64,000 bases of DNA from the NCBI GenBank assembly GCA_001939145.1, contig LSRX01000054.1, positions 1,248,157-1,312,156 of the forward strand, given 5' to 3'. Below, in pieces: positions 34,001-42,700 of this stretch (position 1 is its first letter; each line of letters opens with the position of its first letter). The translations under genes were made by a program, and so were the position numbers. This stretch comes from Symbiodinium microadriaticum. Lineage: Eukaryota; Sar; Dinophyceae; Suessiales; Symbiodiniaceae. Below the pieces are notes generated by a model. That model searched no databases. It saw nothing but the letters and a program-made list of their open reading frames with translations, and was not told where the DNA came from.

Positions 34001-36369
34001 GTGCCCGCGTTGAGGCCCGAACCCCAGAAGTTGGAGAACGAGTTTTCTACTACCGCAAGACCAAGAACAACAAGAAAGGGGTTTGGGTTGGACCTGGGAC
34101 GGTCATAGGACAAGAAGGAGTCAATGTTTGGGTGACTCGTGGAGGACGCTGCGTGCTATGTGCCCCCGAACACGTTCGATTGGCTACAGGTGAGGAGCTT
34201 GGACAAGCCTTCAACCTACAGGTCGCCCAACAGGACCTCGACAAGCTCCTCAATGCCGATTCCGAGGACGAGGAGATGTTTGCCAACGAGGAGGAAGGAG
34301 ACCAGGATGGAGCCGAGGCCAACGATGACGAAGGAGGAGGAGCTGGCGACATTGTCTTCGACATGGATGAGGATGAGCCGGAACGACGAGGAGTGCGACG
34401 TGATCTACTACGAGTACCACCTCGTGTGTTGAAGCGGCAGCGGAAAAAGGGAAGAGGCGAGGAAGCAGCTGGATCGGCTGCTCCCCGGGAGGCCCTCATG
34501 CTCAAAAGAGCGAAAACTCCCCGCTCCCGCGAAAAGCAACTGGAGAAAGAAATGCCATGGAGTATGATACCAGAGGAGATGCGTCCAGCCTTCCGCCTTG
34601 CAGAAGCCGTTCAGTGGAAGGAACACGTGGACACTGGGGCATTGGAGGTGCTTTCTCTGGAGGCTAGTGAAGAGATCCGCCGAACAGTGCCGACGGAAAG
34701 GATCCTGGGATCCCGATTCGCATATCGGGACAAACACATGGGTCGCCGCCGTGTCGACGCGTCCTACCCATGGAAACCAAAGTCCCGGCTGGTAGTGGCT
34801 GGACATGAAGATCCAGATGTTGGCGTCAAGGACGTGGTAGTTGATTCCCCTACGGTGTCACGGGCATCACTACTGTCGGTGCTCCAGATTGGGGCATCAA
34901 AGCGGTGGACAGCAGCGGCCGGCGACGTCCAGGCCGCATTCCTGCAGGGAGTGGAACTGAAGCGCGAACTATGGCTGGCTCAACCAAAGTCTGGGATCGA
35001 AGGACTTCATCCTAGACAGTTGGCCAGGATCCGAAAGGGAGTCTTTGGGCTATCAGAGAGTCCGCGCATGTGGTACGACAGGTTGTCTGGTGTCCTCCTG
35101 GCCGAGAACTTCGACGTCGACAACAAGAAGTGCAAGCTCGTGCAAAGCCCGCTGGACCCATGTACAATGATGCTACTGGAGGAAGGACTCCCTGGAGAGC
35201 CCTTGGCGTACGTATGCGTTCATGTGGACGACCTACTGCTGGTTGCGCCCAAGGACACCAACCGAGCCCTACAGAAGCGAATCGGGGACATGTTTCCAGT
35301 CGATGGGTGGCTCGAGGACAACTTCGAGTACACGGGTTCCTACATCAGCACCACCGAGAATGGCATCTTCATCAACCAGGCTGGGTTTGTCGACGGGAGG
35401 CTGTTCACTGTCGACATTCCTCGTGGACAGAAGGGTACAGAACCTGCAACTACGGAACAGGCGATTGACAACCGCTCTTTGATTGGGGCCTTGAGCTGGC
35501 TTAGCAGCCAGAGCCGGCCGGACCTACTGTGCGGGGTTACCCTGTCCCAACAGTTGCAGAGAAGCCCCTTGACCGAGGATGTGAGGTTCGTTAATCAGCT
35601 CAAGGGACGCGCCGAAGACCACCGTGAACAAGGAATCTACCTGCACAATATCCCCCTCGACTCCGCGATCTTCCTTGTCTACCACGACGCCGCTTGGGCC
35701 AACGCCGAGCTGGAGGAAGCCGAGGATGGGTTTCGACTCACACCGGAGGAAATCGAGCATGGGACCTTGCGACATCTTTACAGTGAAGAACGCCCCCGCA
35801 AGCCCAAGCGAGGTTCCTCCAAAGTGGCATCCCAACTTGGTCACCTTGTCCTCATGACCGACCAGAAGATCCTGGATGGAGATTGCTGCCGCTGCAGTCT
35901 TCTGGAGTGGCGCGGCCAATCGTGCAAACGAGTCTGCCGCTCGACTTTTGGAGCGGAGACAATGGCTGCCGTTGAAGGATTGGAAGGCGGCCAGCACATG
36001 AGGGCACTACTTGGATGCCTTGTCCATGGACGGTTGACAAAGCACGATGAGATCCGGAAGAAGTGGCCAATACTATGCTTGTCTGATTGCAAGTCATTGC
36101 ATGATCACTTGCACAAGGCTGGAACACCCCGGCTACCTGCGGATCGCCGTCTAGCAATCGATCTTGCGGCTCTCAGACAAGAGCTCCACCTCGAACGTTG
36201 GAGCCCTCGCCTTCCCCTACAATGGATACCGACAGATGCGCAACTTGCCGACCCCCTTACGAAACCTATGCGAGTCAACACTTGGTGGGAACGCTTGAAG
36301 TCGGGGATCGCCTTACCTCTAAAAAGAGGACTCTTCTTGACAGAAGGAAGAGGGTTTTTACCAGTGTAA
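28066..36369 (+). CDS. Ty1/copia Gag-Pol polyprotein
   Basis: One open frame of 2767 codons from ATG 28066; its TAA stop is the first codon inside the 3' LTR. Order is Gag, protease, integrase, RT, RNase H, which defines copia. The N-terminus is Trp-rich with four copies of a 90-96 base tandem repeat (about 28539-28830). Then come the Gag core (about residues 280-500), a zinc knuckle (CSACGHKGHWHRDEVC, from C559, spacing C-x2-C-x4-H-x6-C), the protease DTAC (D611), an HHCC integrase finger (from H1712), the integrase triad D1775, D1834, E1869, RT DVQAAFLQG (D2287) and HVDD (D2388, D2389), and RNase H D2541, E2631, D2674, D2724. All catalytic residues seen are present. Between about 30790 and 31600 this frame gives Arg/Gly-rich text, while another frame looks like real protein. 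It probably drives autonomous retrotransposition or did so recently. Confidence 0.95.
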   Translation: MAGGGELDPWSSPENDPWGQVTPNATADEPTRDNPAPTPPAEHVQSGEAQGSRDSAAGASEPWAWNDWNVQQNRQDTQRTPDNGSDGSDGMNDGGPDYGRRVSDASGWSWSTWSGNGQREWNRSWSDNSYDWWWSGWAPVDHYSRTTSWSTAITGNPSATWTTSAPTARSWNEEGKLTSGSATISGTPMATWTTSASTARSWNDGCAPTSGNITTPGTPAATWTTSATTARSWDEGQGAMPSSTTEPGRTSATWSSEPTAERSWTTSTGVGGPGKGPSERLIVPSFSGDIENGGDLGSSARSYLRQVSAWEKMTKLAPDQRALVLYQHLAGSAWVNSESLSVDELARPDGVDRLREWVRQHYLDVEVTQVGRSLSDLFRKLRRRPTQSFRDYAAEFNRLLARVVECGCALPDVANAWLFVDRANLDESTEVSLLASVGNKYALKALQSAAIVLDRSMRKPWEKGTARGRPQNVNHAEEVTEGADTDTDVEAPSFDDPHDDAGDLYVSYMTAKARYKEAAKSRGVETKGADKTDKTKEDPNHARRAAESKIALAKAKSHCSACGHKGHWHRDEVCPKFGKNQSNPRPQTIHVTNEVYELIFGGASDLLAILDTACSKTVVGTNWLQKYLNHTKGGGYDAEFIRERESFKFGAASKIYESTYAAVIFIPIASRVIAVKAAVIHGDVPLLMSKPALTRLGLILDLGRSVASFHALQSGEIVLLETHSGHPALKVDHAEMAKPDLSRLPTSWENHGIEIFSEREVYMVGCSGDEQGSGFNCDGVPKIFYDKKIDGTVRDMLSGDILNEELFSVWWATTDIKNDFWLELPHKLIRVHVTPRRKFFDPRRWETSHTHLRDLLLAQLGSMRETWGVGCLSGRSLSTVSELWQDRELGDYPTLWVGRSVFNRSQATFVAGPSGHGCSMADVQGTADCGVQQTRAGDQLRVDVPGTSDSPVGRHGVREEEQERQHPEGPLRDDPQGATRGSRSPQPGSGAQGDEGSTDAPHTRCSGSGKHGDDGGAISRDLVWGSSRVLRGVGVGGGTTERRQHARGPQAVCDVEEARPECRKVGEAGPEDEPELPGRGDLCDGTPATDERDGELLLGRGGEHEQRVQRTPRLDALLPGVGAGRREGKGKGNEKACQERERAGAHGTGDRRGDVDGGPCLGDTVGDSTRQVRPAAAVTGETYENSDERPRGAHDTHYEHNEDFRSCSSGSEDLVREVHYTSRSRNQAQDHSGEGLALRRLEEKDFSYEAAQEILMHYNFKDRHQRRQGIHGQPEEGDRATFGYFAYGTFKGITKRTLQWPNLTTYLNNFLLEHTGGDQTGISAPTWTSLALLHNMPAAIHADKNNVKGSHNFVVSFGGGPGGGMWVQEPGGGVWRRDGRGQEIEGRILETHEQGWEFDPRLQHCTEPFQGERWFLAGFTARTFPEANKEEKKLLLGIGFPTPNKAQIKATREREQSAATTSPTTSTITPGRSSSARPIRSHRKRLRKTAAALSVLLTTVLFTMTEAAHRELLPRPAPETPLLEIGGISATCRLAEYGIGGGSLAEPIVVEDIIHNDHPADLGIGHLEAATMRHQPGQLWVHVREEFGSEDVYHDLVEAVSYQLGSGRGVVFEKEIDEPRLWHDLVTGWEEAGYTVYHDFTANGNESIHVIYQDTEAFVNTVYAGEHGDEVIVPRGEDERDEEIRPLERGARAIRFPPSTPTTTATSLRRLHQNLGHPSTADFVRHLRLAGASREVLKAARALECQVCQRTRRPATAKPAKIAPCFRFNEMVGTDLFYVHDSEGQRHQLLSIVDFSSSYHVVVPVARKDTPTLEKAFCDNWVNIFGAPTTVAVDMENGLEKSLGKISDWTGTRIRTAAGQAHYQAGYTERQGAIWKEMFQRVCEEHSVVRSDMHLAIGAVSTAKNQLIKTSGFSPCQHVFGASPTVPEDLLNGPHADHPGDEPIVDDKHAREVAIRTAARAAYFHVQTDERVRRALAGRARVEARTPEVGERVFYYRKTKNNKKGVWVGPGTVIGQEGVNVWVTRGGRCVLCAPEHVRLATGEELGQAFNLQVAQQDLDKLLNADSEDEEMFANEEEGDQDGAEANDDEGGGAGDIVFDMDEDEPERRGVRRDLLRVPPRVLKRQRKKGRGEEAAGSAAPREALMLKRAKTPRSREKQLEKEMPWSMIPEEMRPAFRLAEAVQWKEHVDTGALEVLSLEASEEIRRTVPTERILGSRFAYRDKHMGRRRVDASYPWKPKSRLVVAGHEDPDVGVKDVVVDSPTVSRASLLSVLQIGASKRWTAAAGDVQAAFLQGVELKRELWLAQPKSGIEGLHPRQLARIRKGVFGLSESPRMWYDRLSGVLLAENFDVDNKKCKLVQSPLDPCTMMLLEEGLPGEPLAYVCVHVDDLLLVAPKDTNRALQKRIGDMFPVDGWLEDNFEYTGSYISTTENGIFINQAGFVDGRLFTVDIPRGQKGTEPATTEQAIDNRSLIGALSWLSSQSRPDLLCGVTLSQQLQRSPLTEDVRFVNQLKGRAEDHREQGIYLHNIPLDSAIFLVYHDAAWANAELEEAEDGFRLTPEEIEHGTLRHLYSEERPRKPKRGSSKVASQLGHLVLMTDQKILDGDCCRCSLLEWRGQSCKRVCRSTFGAETMAAVEGLEGGQHMRALLGCLVHGRLTKHDEIRKKWPILCLSDCKSLHDHLHKAGTPRLPADRRLAIDLAALRQELHLERWSPRLPLQWIPTDAQLADPLTKPMRVNTWWERLKSGIALPLKRGLFLTEGRGFLPV
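30731..31600 (+). CDS. Overlapping frame inside copia, SAP-like segment
   Basis: A 289-codon frame, shifted relative to the polyprotein, has well-balanced protein-like sequence. It includes LSGMTLKELREEAGRLNLEV followed by a Leu/Arg helix, resembling a SAP domain. The main frame here is low-complexity Arg/Gly/Glu text. The likely reading is that protein coding passes into this frame near 30800 and returns near 31600, by two compensating indels, by recoding, or as a true overlapping gene. A similar short switch may occur at about 31850-31905. Confidence 0.5.
   Translation: MEIIQLCGSAAACSTDLKRLLLQDPPAMVAVWQMSKGQLIAECNKRELAINSEWTCPELRTVLLADMEFEKKNKSGNTPKGLSGMTLKELREEAGRLNLEVGPKETRGALMLRIRDAAAPASTVMTVGRFRGTSFGEVPESYGAWASEEERQNGDNMHVDLKRFVMWRRHARNAEKSEKQVPKTNPNYLDVETYATVPPPPMSETGSSSWVAVESMSSGYSGRHDWMPYYQESALAAAKAKGRATRRPARSENEPERMEQEIAEETLMEVHALETRLAILRDRCGLPPQ
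36343..36354 (+). other. Candidate polypurine tract
   Basis: GAAGGAAGAGGG lies ten bases before the 3' LTR. It is the only long purine run there; the gap to the LTR is a little unusual. Confidence 0.45.
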
Positions 36370-36531
36370 GCCTGAAGTGTACAGAAGTCTTGTCAGGTCG
36401 TTCGCTGGAAGCTGCATTCGCCGCAGGCACACGTGTTGCATCAAAAGGCTGGCCTGTGCTGCTTGTAGTTAGCTAGGCTTAGGGTGGGTTACCGCTACCA
36501 GTGGCAGCTGTAACCTCTTTTGAAGCTGTCA
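36365..36531 (+). mobile_element. 3' LTR of copia element
   Basis: 167 bases, identical by eye to the 5' LTR. GTAGG follows at 36532-36536 and matches the five bases before the 5' LTR, confirming a complete insertion of 8657 bases. Confidence 0.95.
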
Positions 36532-36536
36532 GTAGG

Positions 36537-37963
36537 GTTTAGGGTTTAGGATGACCCCTTTCGGGATTGGGAGAGACGGGCCCCGGGCTGTTGCCGCCAT
36601 CGCCTGCTTCTGGCACTTCGTGCTACTTTCGGGGTAACTACAAGTCTCCATAATCTACAATCTCCATTAAGGCCTTCTACTTGGTTTATTATGGGACCCT
36701 ACAAGAAGAAGCACTATTCCGGAACGAGCACTAGTCAATCCTTCACGATGGCTTGCCGGGGCTCAGGCTACTGGTGCTTTCCGAGATCGCAGTCCCCTCG
36801 CACATCGCAGCGGACGGTAGCACGCCAAACACCTGGTTTCGTTGTTGTCCAGAATCATGGGCTTTGCAGGAGCTTCGGCTGGCTTGGCATCTGGATGGCA
36901 GGCGGACGATTCTGAAAACACGGATGTTGACAACGTTCGCCGCAACACACCCTCTCGGCAGGACTCATGGTTTGGGCGGCAGCCTTGAAAGAAACGACGC
37001 ACTTGAAAGCGCTCAAACAACTAGTCGCATTGATAAGCAACCAATGCTTCGAAATTTGATTTTGACCAACCCAAAGACGTATGCTCAAACGGCATCGAAG
37101 CTGGGCGCACCACGCGGGGGACTTCAGCTGCGACTGGGTCTAAAGTAGCTCCGAGCCGAAGGCAAACTGTGCAGGCGCTGCTGATCATGCGATCTGCGTC
37201 TAGAGTGCACAGAAACTAAGTTGTGGCAACTCTCCGCATGTAGCGCTGCTTTACCCCTTCTCCGTTTTGAGGATAGCTTTGCCATAGCTGCGATTCGCCT
37301 TGAGGGACCAGGGAGCTGGCATGCCACATGATCACAAGAACTCGTGAAATCAGATTCCAAAACAACTCTTCTGGCTTCACTGCCAGTTCCCCTGAATGGT
37401 CCCGCGCGCCAATCTCTCTACTCACGCAGCGTGGCCGCCTGAAGCAGGTGCTGCAGCACACACGCACGCAAGCTTTGCGACGACTTGCAAAGCAGCACGC
37501 ACTCACATCCACAGAGAGAGAAAGAGAAGAGAAAAAAATAAGATAGAGAGAGCGAGAGAGAGAAAGAAGCGCGACGGCAAGCCATGACCAGGACGGCACG
37601 CAAAATGCCGAGCCCTTGTCCAGGACAAGCCTTTTTAATGCAGAGCATGGATTCCAACGTTCATGACAGGGTGCATCTAGGCGTCCTGCTCGTCTTTACT
37701 AGGCAGCTGCAGCGAATGAAACTTAAGGTTTAGGGTTTAGGATTTAGGGTAAGAGTATACCCCAAACCCGGACCTCCTAAGCTCCAATCTCGATAGCCCA
37801 GATAGAGTTTCATAAAACAAGGAACCCATATTGACCCATATATGCTTGTTGTCTACACATGAAGCAGAAGTAGGTAGGTCGGCGTCGTCTCAGCACCAAC
37901 ATGGCAGCAGTAGCAGCGGCAACAGCAGCACCGACAGCAGCTCGTGCTCTGGTCCTGTTGTGT
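36537..37963. other. Gene-poor stretch
   Basis: After the remainder of the telomere-like tract comes unique sequence. A plus frame at 36753-37148 and GA-rich sequence at 37515-37570 are visible; no domain is recognised. Confidence 0.35.
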
Positions 37964-38068
37964 AATATAGGGGCCCGAAGAATTAGAATAGGGTTTGGGT
38001 TAGAGTATACTCTAATTATAATAAGGAGCCCTCAAAACCCCATTCTAATTATTAAGGCCCCTACATTA
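37964..38068. mobile_element. Family F inverted-repeat element
   Basis: Ends AATATAGGGGCCC and TTAAGGCCCCTACATT as in the copy at 2140. Core CTCTAATTATAATAAGGAGCC. It lies just beyond the last SF3B4 exon. Confidence 0.75.
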
Positions 38069-38303
38069 AGCGGCTTGCAAAGGCACTCTGATGGCTCTCT
38101 GGCCCTCCACGGGTTCTTGATCTATGTCAGCGTATCTTTTCTTTGTCAGAAACTCCTACATCTGAGGTTCACCGTCATCTACAACTACTCTCCACTACGA
38201 TGCTCGAGTACCCTAAGCCCTAAACCCGAAACCTAAACCCTAAACCCTAAACCCTAAAAGCCCTAAAACAAACCAACCTTCAGGCAACGCTGGCGCCTGG
38301 AGC

Positions 38304-39722
38304 CTAGCGCATTCCAGGCGGTGCCGGCCTGGGCCCACGCAGTCAAGCCCGCCAATACTGTACGTATGGGTCTAGGGTTTTTTTTTAAAGTGCAATGGGA
38401 CTTTCACTCGCTCCACCTGCCCGGCCTGTATTTCAGGCTTGCACGAACTCAGACAAAAACCACCCCTGTTGCAGGCTGCACAAGCAACAGTCAAAAAAGC
38501 CCCGAAAACATCAGTACACTCATCGAGCATGCACCCCAGCTCAGACTTCAGGCAGTGCAAAGGTTTAGGGTTTAGGGTTTAGGGAATAGGGTTTCGGGGT
38601 CGATTAGACTCTAATTCATAAAAAGGAACCCTAAAAACCCTATTCTAACCGTTAAGGCCCTTACATGACCCCAAACCCTGATCCCTAATTGCCCCACTCA
38701 CCCTAAGACCTGCACCTACTAACCCGAAAACCTAGTCACCCCAATTACCCCAATTACGCCATACCTGTTTACCCTAAACCCTAAACCCTGTTTACCCTAC
38801 TTAACCCTAAACCCTAAACCCTGAACCCTAAACCCTGTTCACCCTACTTAAGCCTAAACCACAGCGAGCTGAAGAGATGCCGAAAGGCATGCCCGGCGGC
38901 AGGGCCCTGGCTTCGTGAGGCATCGCTGTCGGTGCAAGGTTTCTGGGTTTAGGGTTTAGGGCTTAGGGTTTAGGGTTTAGGGTTTAGGGCTTAGGGTTTA
39001 GGGTTTAGGGATTCGGGTTTATGAGCAATGGGGGTAATTCAGGTTCAACGGTTTTGCGAGTTGGGGGCAATTAGGGTTTAGGGCTTTGGGCTGGGTGCGG
39101 AGCGCATTGAACCTAAGCTTCTGATATACTTTCTACGAACTCGAAGGGTGATGCAAAGCCCTGCCCAAACCCTTTGATTCGGCATGGGCTCTTGGACTAC
39201 ACGGGCCCTTCGATTCTGGATCATAACACTGTAACTAAAGTATAACAGACCTCAAGATGCTAGTCTACTAGCCCAGGGTTTCGTGAACATGAGCATGGTA
39301 CATATCCTATGCTACTCAAGTAGGGCTCGGGACATATCCCGTGCTACTTGAGTAGGGCTTGCGACATGTTAGAATATGGGCAGTTCTCTAAAGTAGGGTC
39401 CCGTTTTATATCCCAACCTTACAAACAGCACCCTAAAAGGGATTCTAATTTAGAGAACTACCCACATGGTCCAGTGGTTGCTGTTCCCTGGTCTCATGAT
39501 GCAGGAACCCGAGGCCCACTCGAAGGCTTTGCTCTTCGGTTAGGGCTAGCGAAACTCCTAAATGAGGGAATTGATCAAAATCGGACGAGGGCTCCGTCCA
39601 TAATTCGATTTAGGCTCCTAAATCAAAGAGTACTGGGCCCTCTTCTGGGAACATCCCTAACTAAACCCAAAACAAGCCGCCGCCGGCCCTCCGGCACGTG
39701 GTTGCTGGCTCCCGGGACCCTC
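38304..39722 (-). CDS. SF3B4: Tentative last three exons of SF3B4
   Basis: Exons 39722-39688, 38906-38898 and 38328-38304 were chosen because they keep the frame, use G-type donors and AG|G acceptors, and give a Gly/Pro-rich tail ([21 protein letters not shown]) before TAG. The last intron is bordered by GCCGG on both sides, as in other element-derived introns here. Exon 16 would be only 9 bases, so another 3' structure is possible. Confidence 0.45.
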
Positions 39723-42700
39723 CTGGAGAGACGAGAGTCAGCTGAGGTAGATCTCACAACCACCACGCTTAATGATATAAATCCTGCACTACCCCACAAT
39801 AAGGAATATACCATGCCATAATTCCCATAGTTGAGGTCCTTAAGGTAATGCAGGATTTAAGATCATCAACAGCAGTACTGAGCAGGATGGCAAGCAAGAG
39901 GTCTTGATGGTGGGGAAATGACAAAGCTTCCAAGGGGCAGAGGACTGAGGCCTGTCTGGCAGCTTGACGAGTTCCTAAACTCCTAAACCCCCAAACCCCT
40001 AGACCCCTAAACACTAGTCCCTAAACCCCAAACCCCTAAACCCTAAACCCTAGTCCCTAAACCCTAAACCCATAGCTCTTGATGCCCATACCGAGCCGAA
40101 TCTCACTTACCAAGAGCTAAGAGATCAATGTCTGCTGAGAGAAAGTGAACGAAGTTCTTGCCAAGTTCTTGCGGCTTAACTGCTACAACAATGCATCGCC
40201 ATGTCAATTACCTGATGCGAGCTGAGGCTGTCTCGGCCCATCCTAGGCTTTTCCATAAACTGCGTGATATAGGTGTCTCAACTAGTGGAGAAAAGCTTTA
40301 CAGTGAGGAACCCCAACATATAACACCATAAACCCTAAACCCGAAACCCTAAACCCAAATACCCTAAGCCCTAACACCCTAAAACCCTAATACCCTAACA
40401 CCCCCTAAATCCTAAACCCCCTAAACCCCGTAAACCCTAATACCCCCCTCTCTAAGGCCCAGACCTTGGGCCGGTTGGCTGCGATCAGCCGCTCTGCCGC
40501 AGAGCCGTGCCTACACACAGCGAGGGGCTTAGAAATAGGGCCTTGGGCTTAGGGTATTGGGCTTTGGGTATTAGGGGTTTAGGGTATTAGGGTACTAGGG
40601 TAGTAGGGTTTAGGGCTTAGGGCTTAGGCTACTGAAGTATTAGGGCCTTAGGCTTAGGGTAGTAGGGTTTAGGGCACTAGGGTACTAGGATTCGGGTATG
40701 AGGGTTTAGGGTATTAGGGTTTAGGGTACTAGGATTTTGCTGTAGGGTTTAAGGTACTAGGGTATTAGGGCTTAGGGCTTAGGATATTTGGGTTTAGGGC
40801 TTAGTGCATAAGGTTTTTCTGGGTTTTGGACTTAGGGTATGATAGGGCATCAATGAGAAAATTTGTGGCTTTTGAAGGCTTTGGACTGTCGGGCTTATGG
40901 GATTTAGGGTCTGGGGTCTCAGCGTTAAGGGCTCAGCGTTTAGGGCGCAGGTAGAATAGGGTTCCTTTCAGAACCCCTTTAAGGGTTCCTTTCAGAACTC
41001 CTGTAACGGCTACAAGGGTTGCTACAAGGGGCTAGTGTAGGGTTTAGGGTTTAGGGTTTAGGGTACTACAAGGGGTTAGTGTAGGTGCCGTGATAAGAAG
41101 AACGGGGTTGGCTGCTGATCCTACCATACAGCCTTATGCTACTGCCATGATGTGTGGTTCTGAGGGTGCAGGGCCTACTCAGGGTAGGTTCAGGTGTTTG
41201 GAGGTTAGGGCGTGAGGCCTTAGGTGTTGGGGTTGGGGGTATCGGGCTGAGGGTTCAATGTGAAGGGAGTTGTTGAAATCTTGTTTTGCCTGTTCGCGTG
41301 GAACATAAAAGCCCCAAAACCGCAAACTCCAAGCGATATTCCCCAAATCCGGCCTCTCGCCCTTCGTCTCTTTCTTGTAGGCATAGGAGACGCTGATTGG
41401 TCGGTTGCACAAGAACTGCCTCATGCGTGGGCTTCTCCGAGGCAGACCAACTTTTAGAGTTTAGGGCTTCGAAACTCGGAATCCACGTTATTGCCTAATG
41501 AATGGCAGGCGGCGATGTTCGGTGATCGACTCGCTCGTTTGGCTGGCGGAGACAGGATTTGCAAGCCATCTGAAGGGGATCACCACACACACACACACAC
41601 ACAAGATAGCAACATCTTCCGTGTGGCCCGATTGCATGCTTACAGCTCTGTGCTCAAACTCACAGCAAACCAGGCAGAGCTTCGGCCAAGAGGATGCGTC
41701 TGCCTTCCTGAAACACTCCGAACTCCTTTTTCGGTATGTTGGAGTATGATTGAACGTATATTCTAGTATCTTACAGTATATAAGAGCGCATCCTAATACC
41801 TTGTAGCATTTTCGGAGGCTACGCTACGAAACTTCCAGAGAAGGTGAGAGCCACACCCGTTCATTCCGGCAAGCGCCGCGTCCGACGCCTCTGGGCGCAC
41901 ACGTGGTCACAGGGTTTAGGGTCTAGGATTTTTGAACTCACCTGCTCTCCATCTGTGGACTTGTCCCTTTCGCACGCCACACATCTAGGTCAACAGGCTC
42001 AGCACGAAAATCTGCGGAACTCAACGACGACCCCGTTTCTTTGTGCTGCCTCCGTGCGGGCGTCCCGTGCTGTACAAAATGACATGCCTCAAAGGTGTCG
42101 TAGGAAATGAATCCGAAGCCTCGCGACACACCTGGCAGCAAGATGCGAAAGAGGACTCTGAAGGGAAGTGTTTCCTTGCATGACATACGAAGGATTCGGA
42201 TTCAGACTTGACTGGAAAGCCTTGCCGTTCTGATATTGAATTCTAGACCGAACTCGAGGCACTGACTTTGAAGTGTCTACCGAATTCGACGTTACTACTG
42301 CGGAGTGCGTACTCGGAGCTTTCGTGCCAGCCTGAAGCCGCCCTGAACCAACAGCTGAACCTGAAAACCTAAGCTTTCAAGCACCTGTGTCCGGGTCTCT
42401 CATGACCTTGGCAAAGAGCAAAACCTCCGGCCGTGAAGGAGGCGCAGGATGTGGGCACCCAGGTGAAGTTTGGGGATTGGGTTTGGAGTTTTGGGTTTCT
42501 CAAAAGCAGGATCATGTTGGGGTTCGTTGGGATCTGTGTCTTTACGGCTCTCCTTCTCCCCTTTCGCTTTGATGCTGACTTGAAGGTAAGCACATTTGGG
42601 GCTTTGTGTGTGTGTGTGCATGCTGCAGGGGGTTTTGTAAGGATGAGGGCCTCCAGAAGCATCTTAGGTTTTGTCATTGCTTTCAAGCTTAAGATTTGAG

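Noticed and set aside
27875..36531. Gypsy-type element
   Set aside because: Integrase precedes reverse transcriptase, the copia order.
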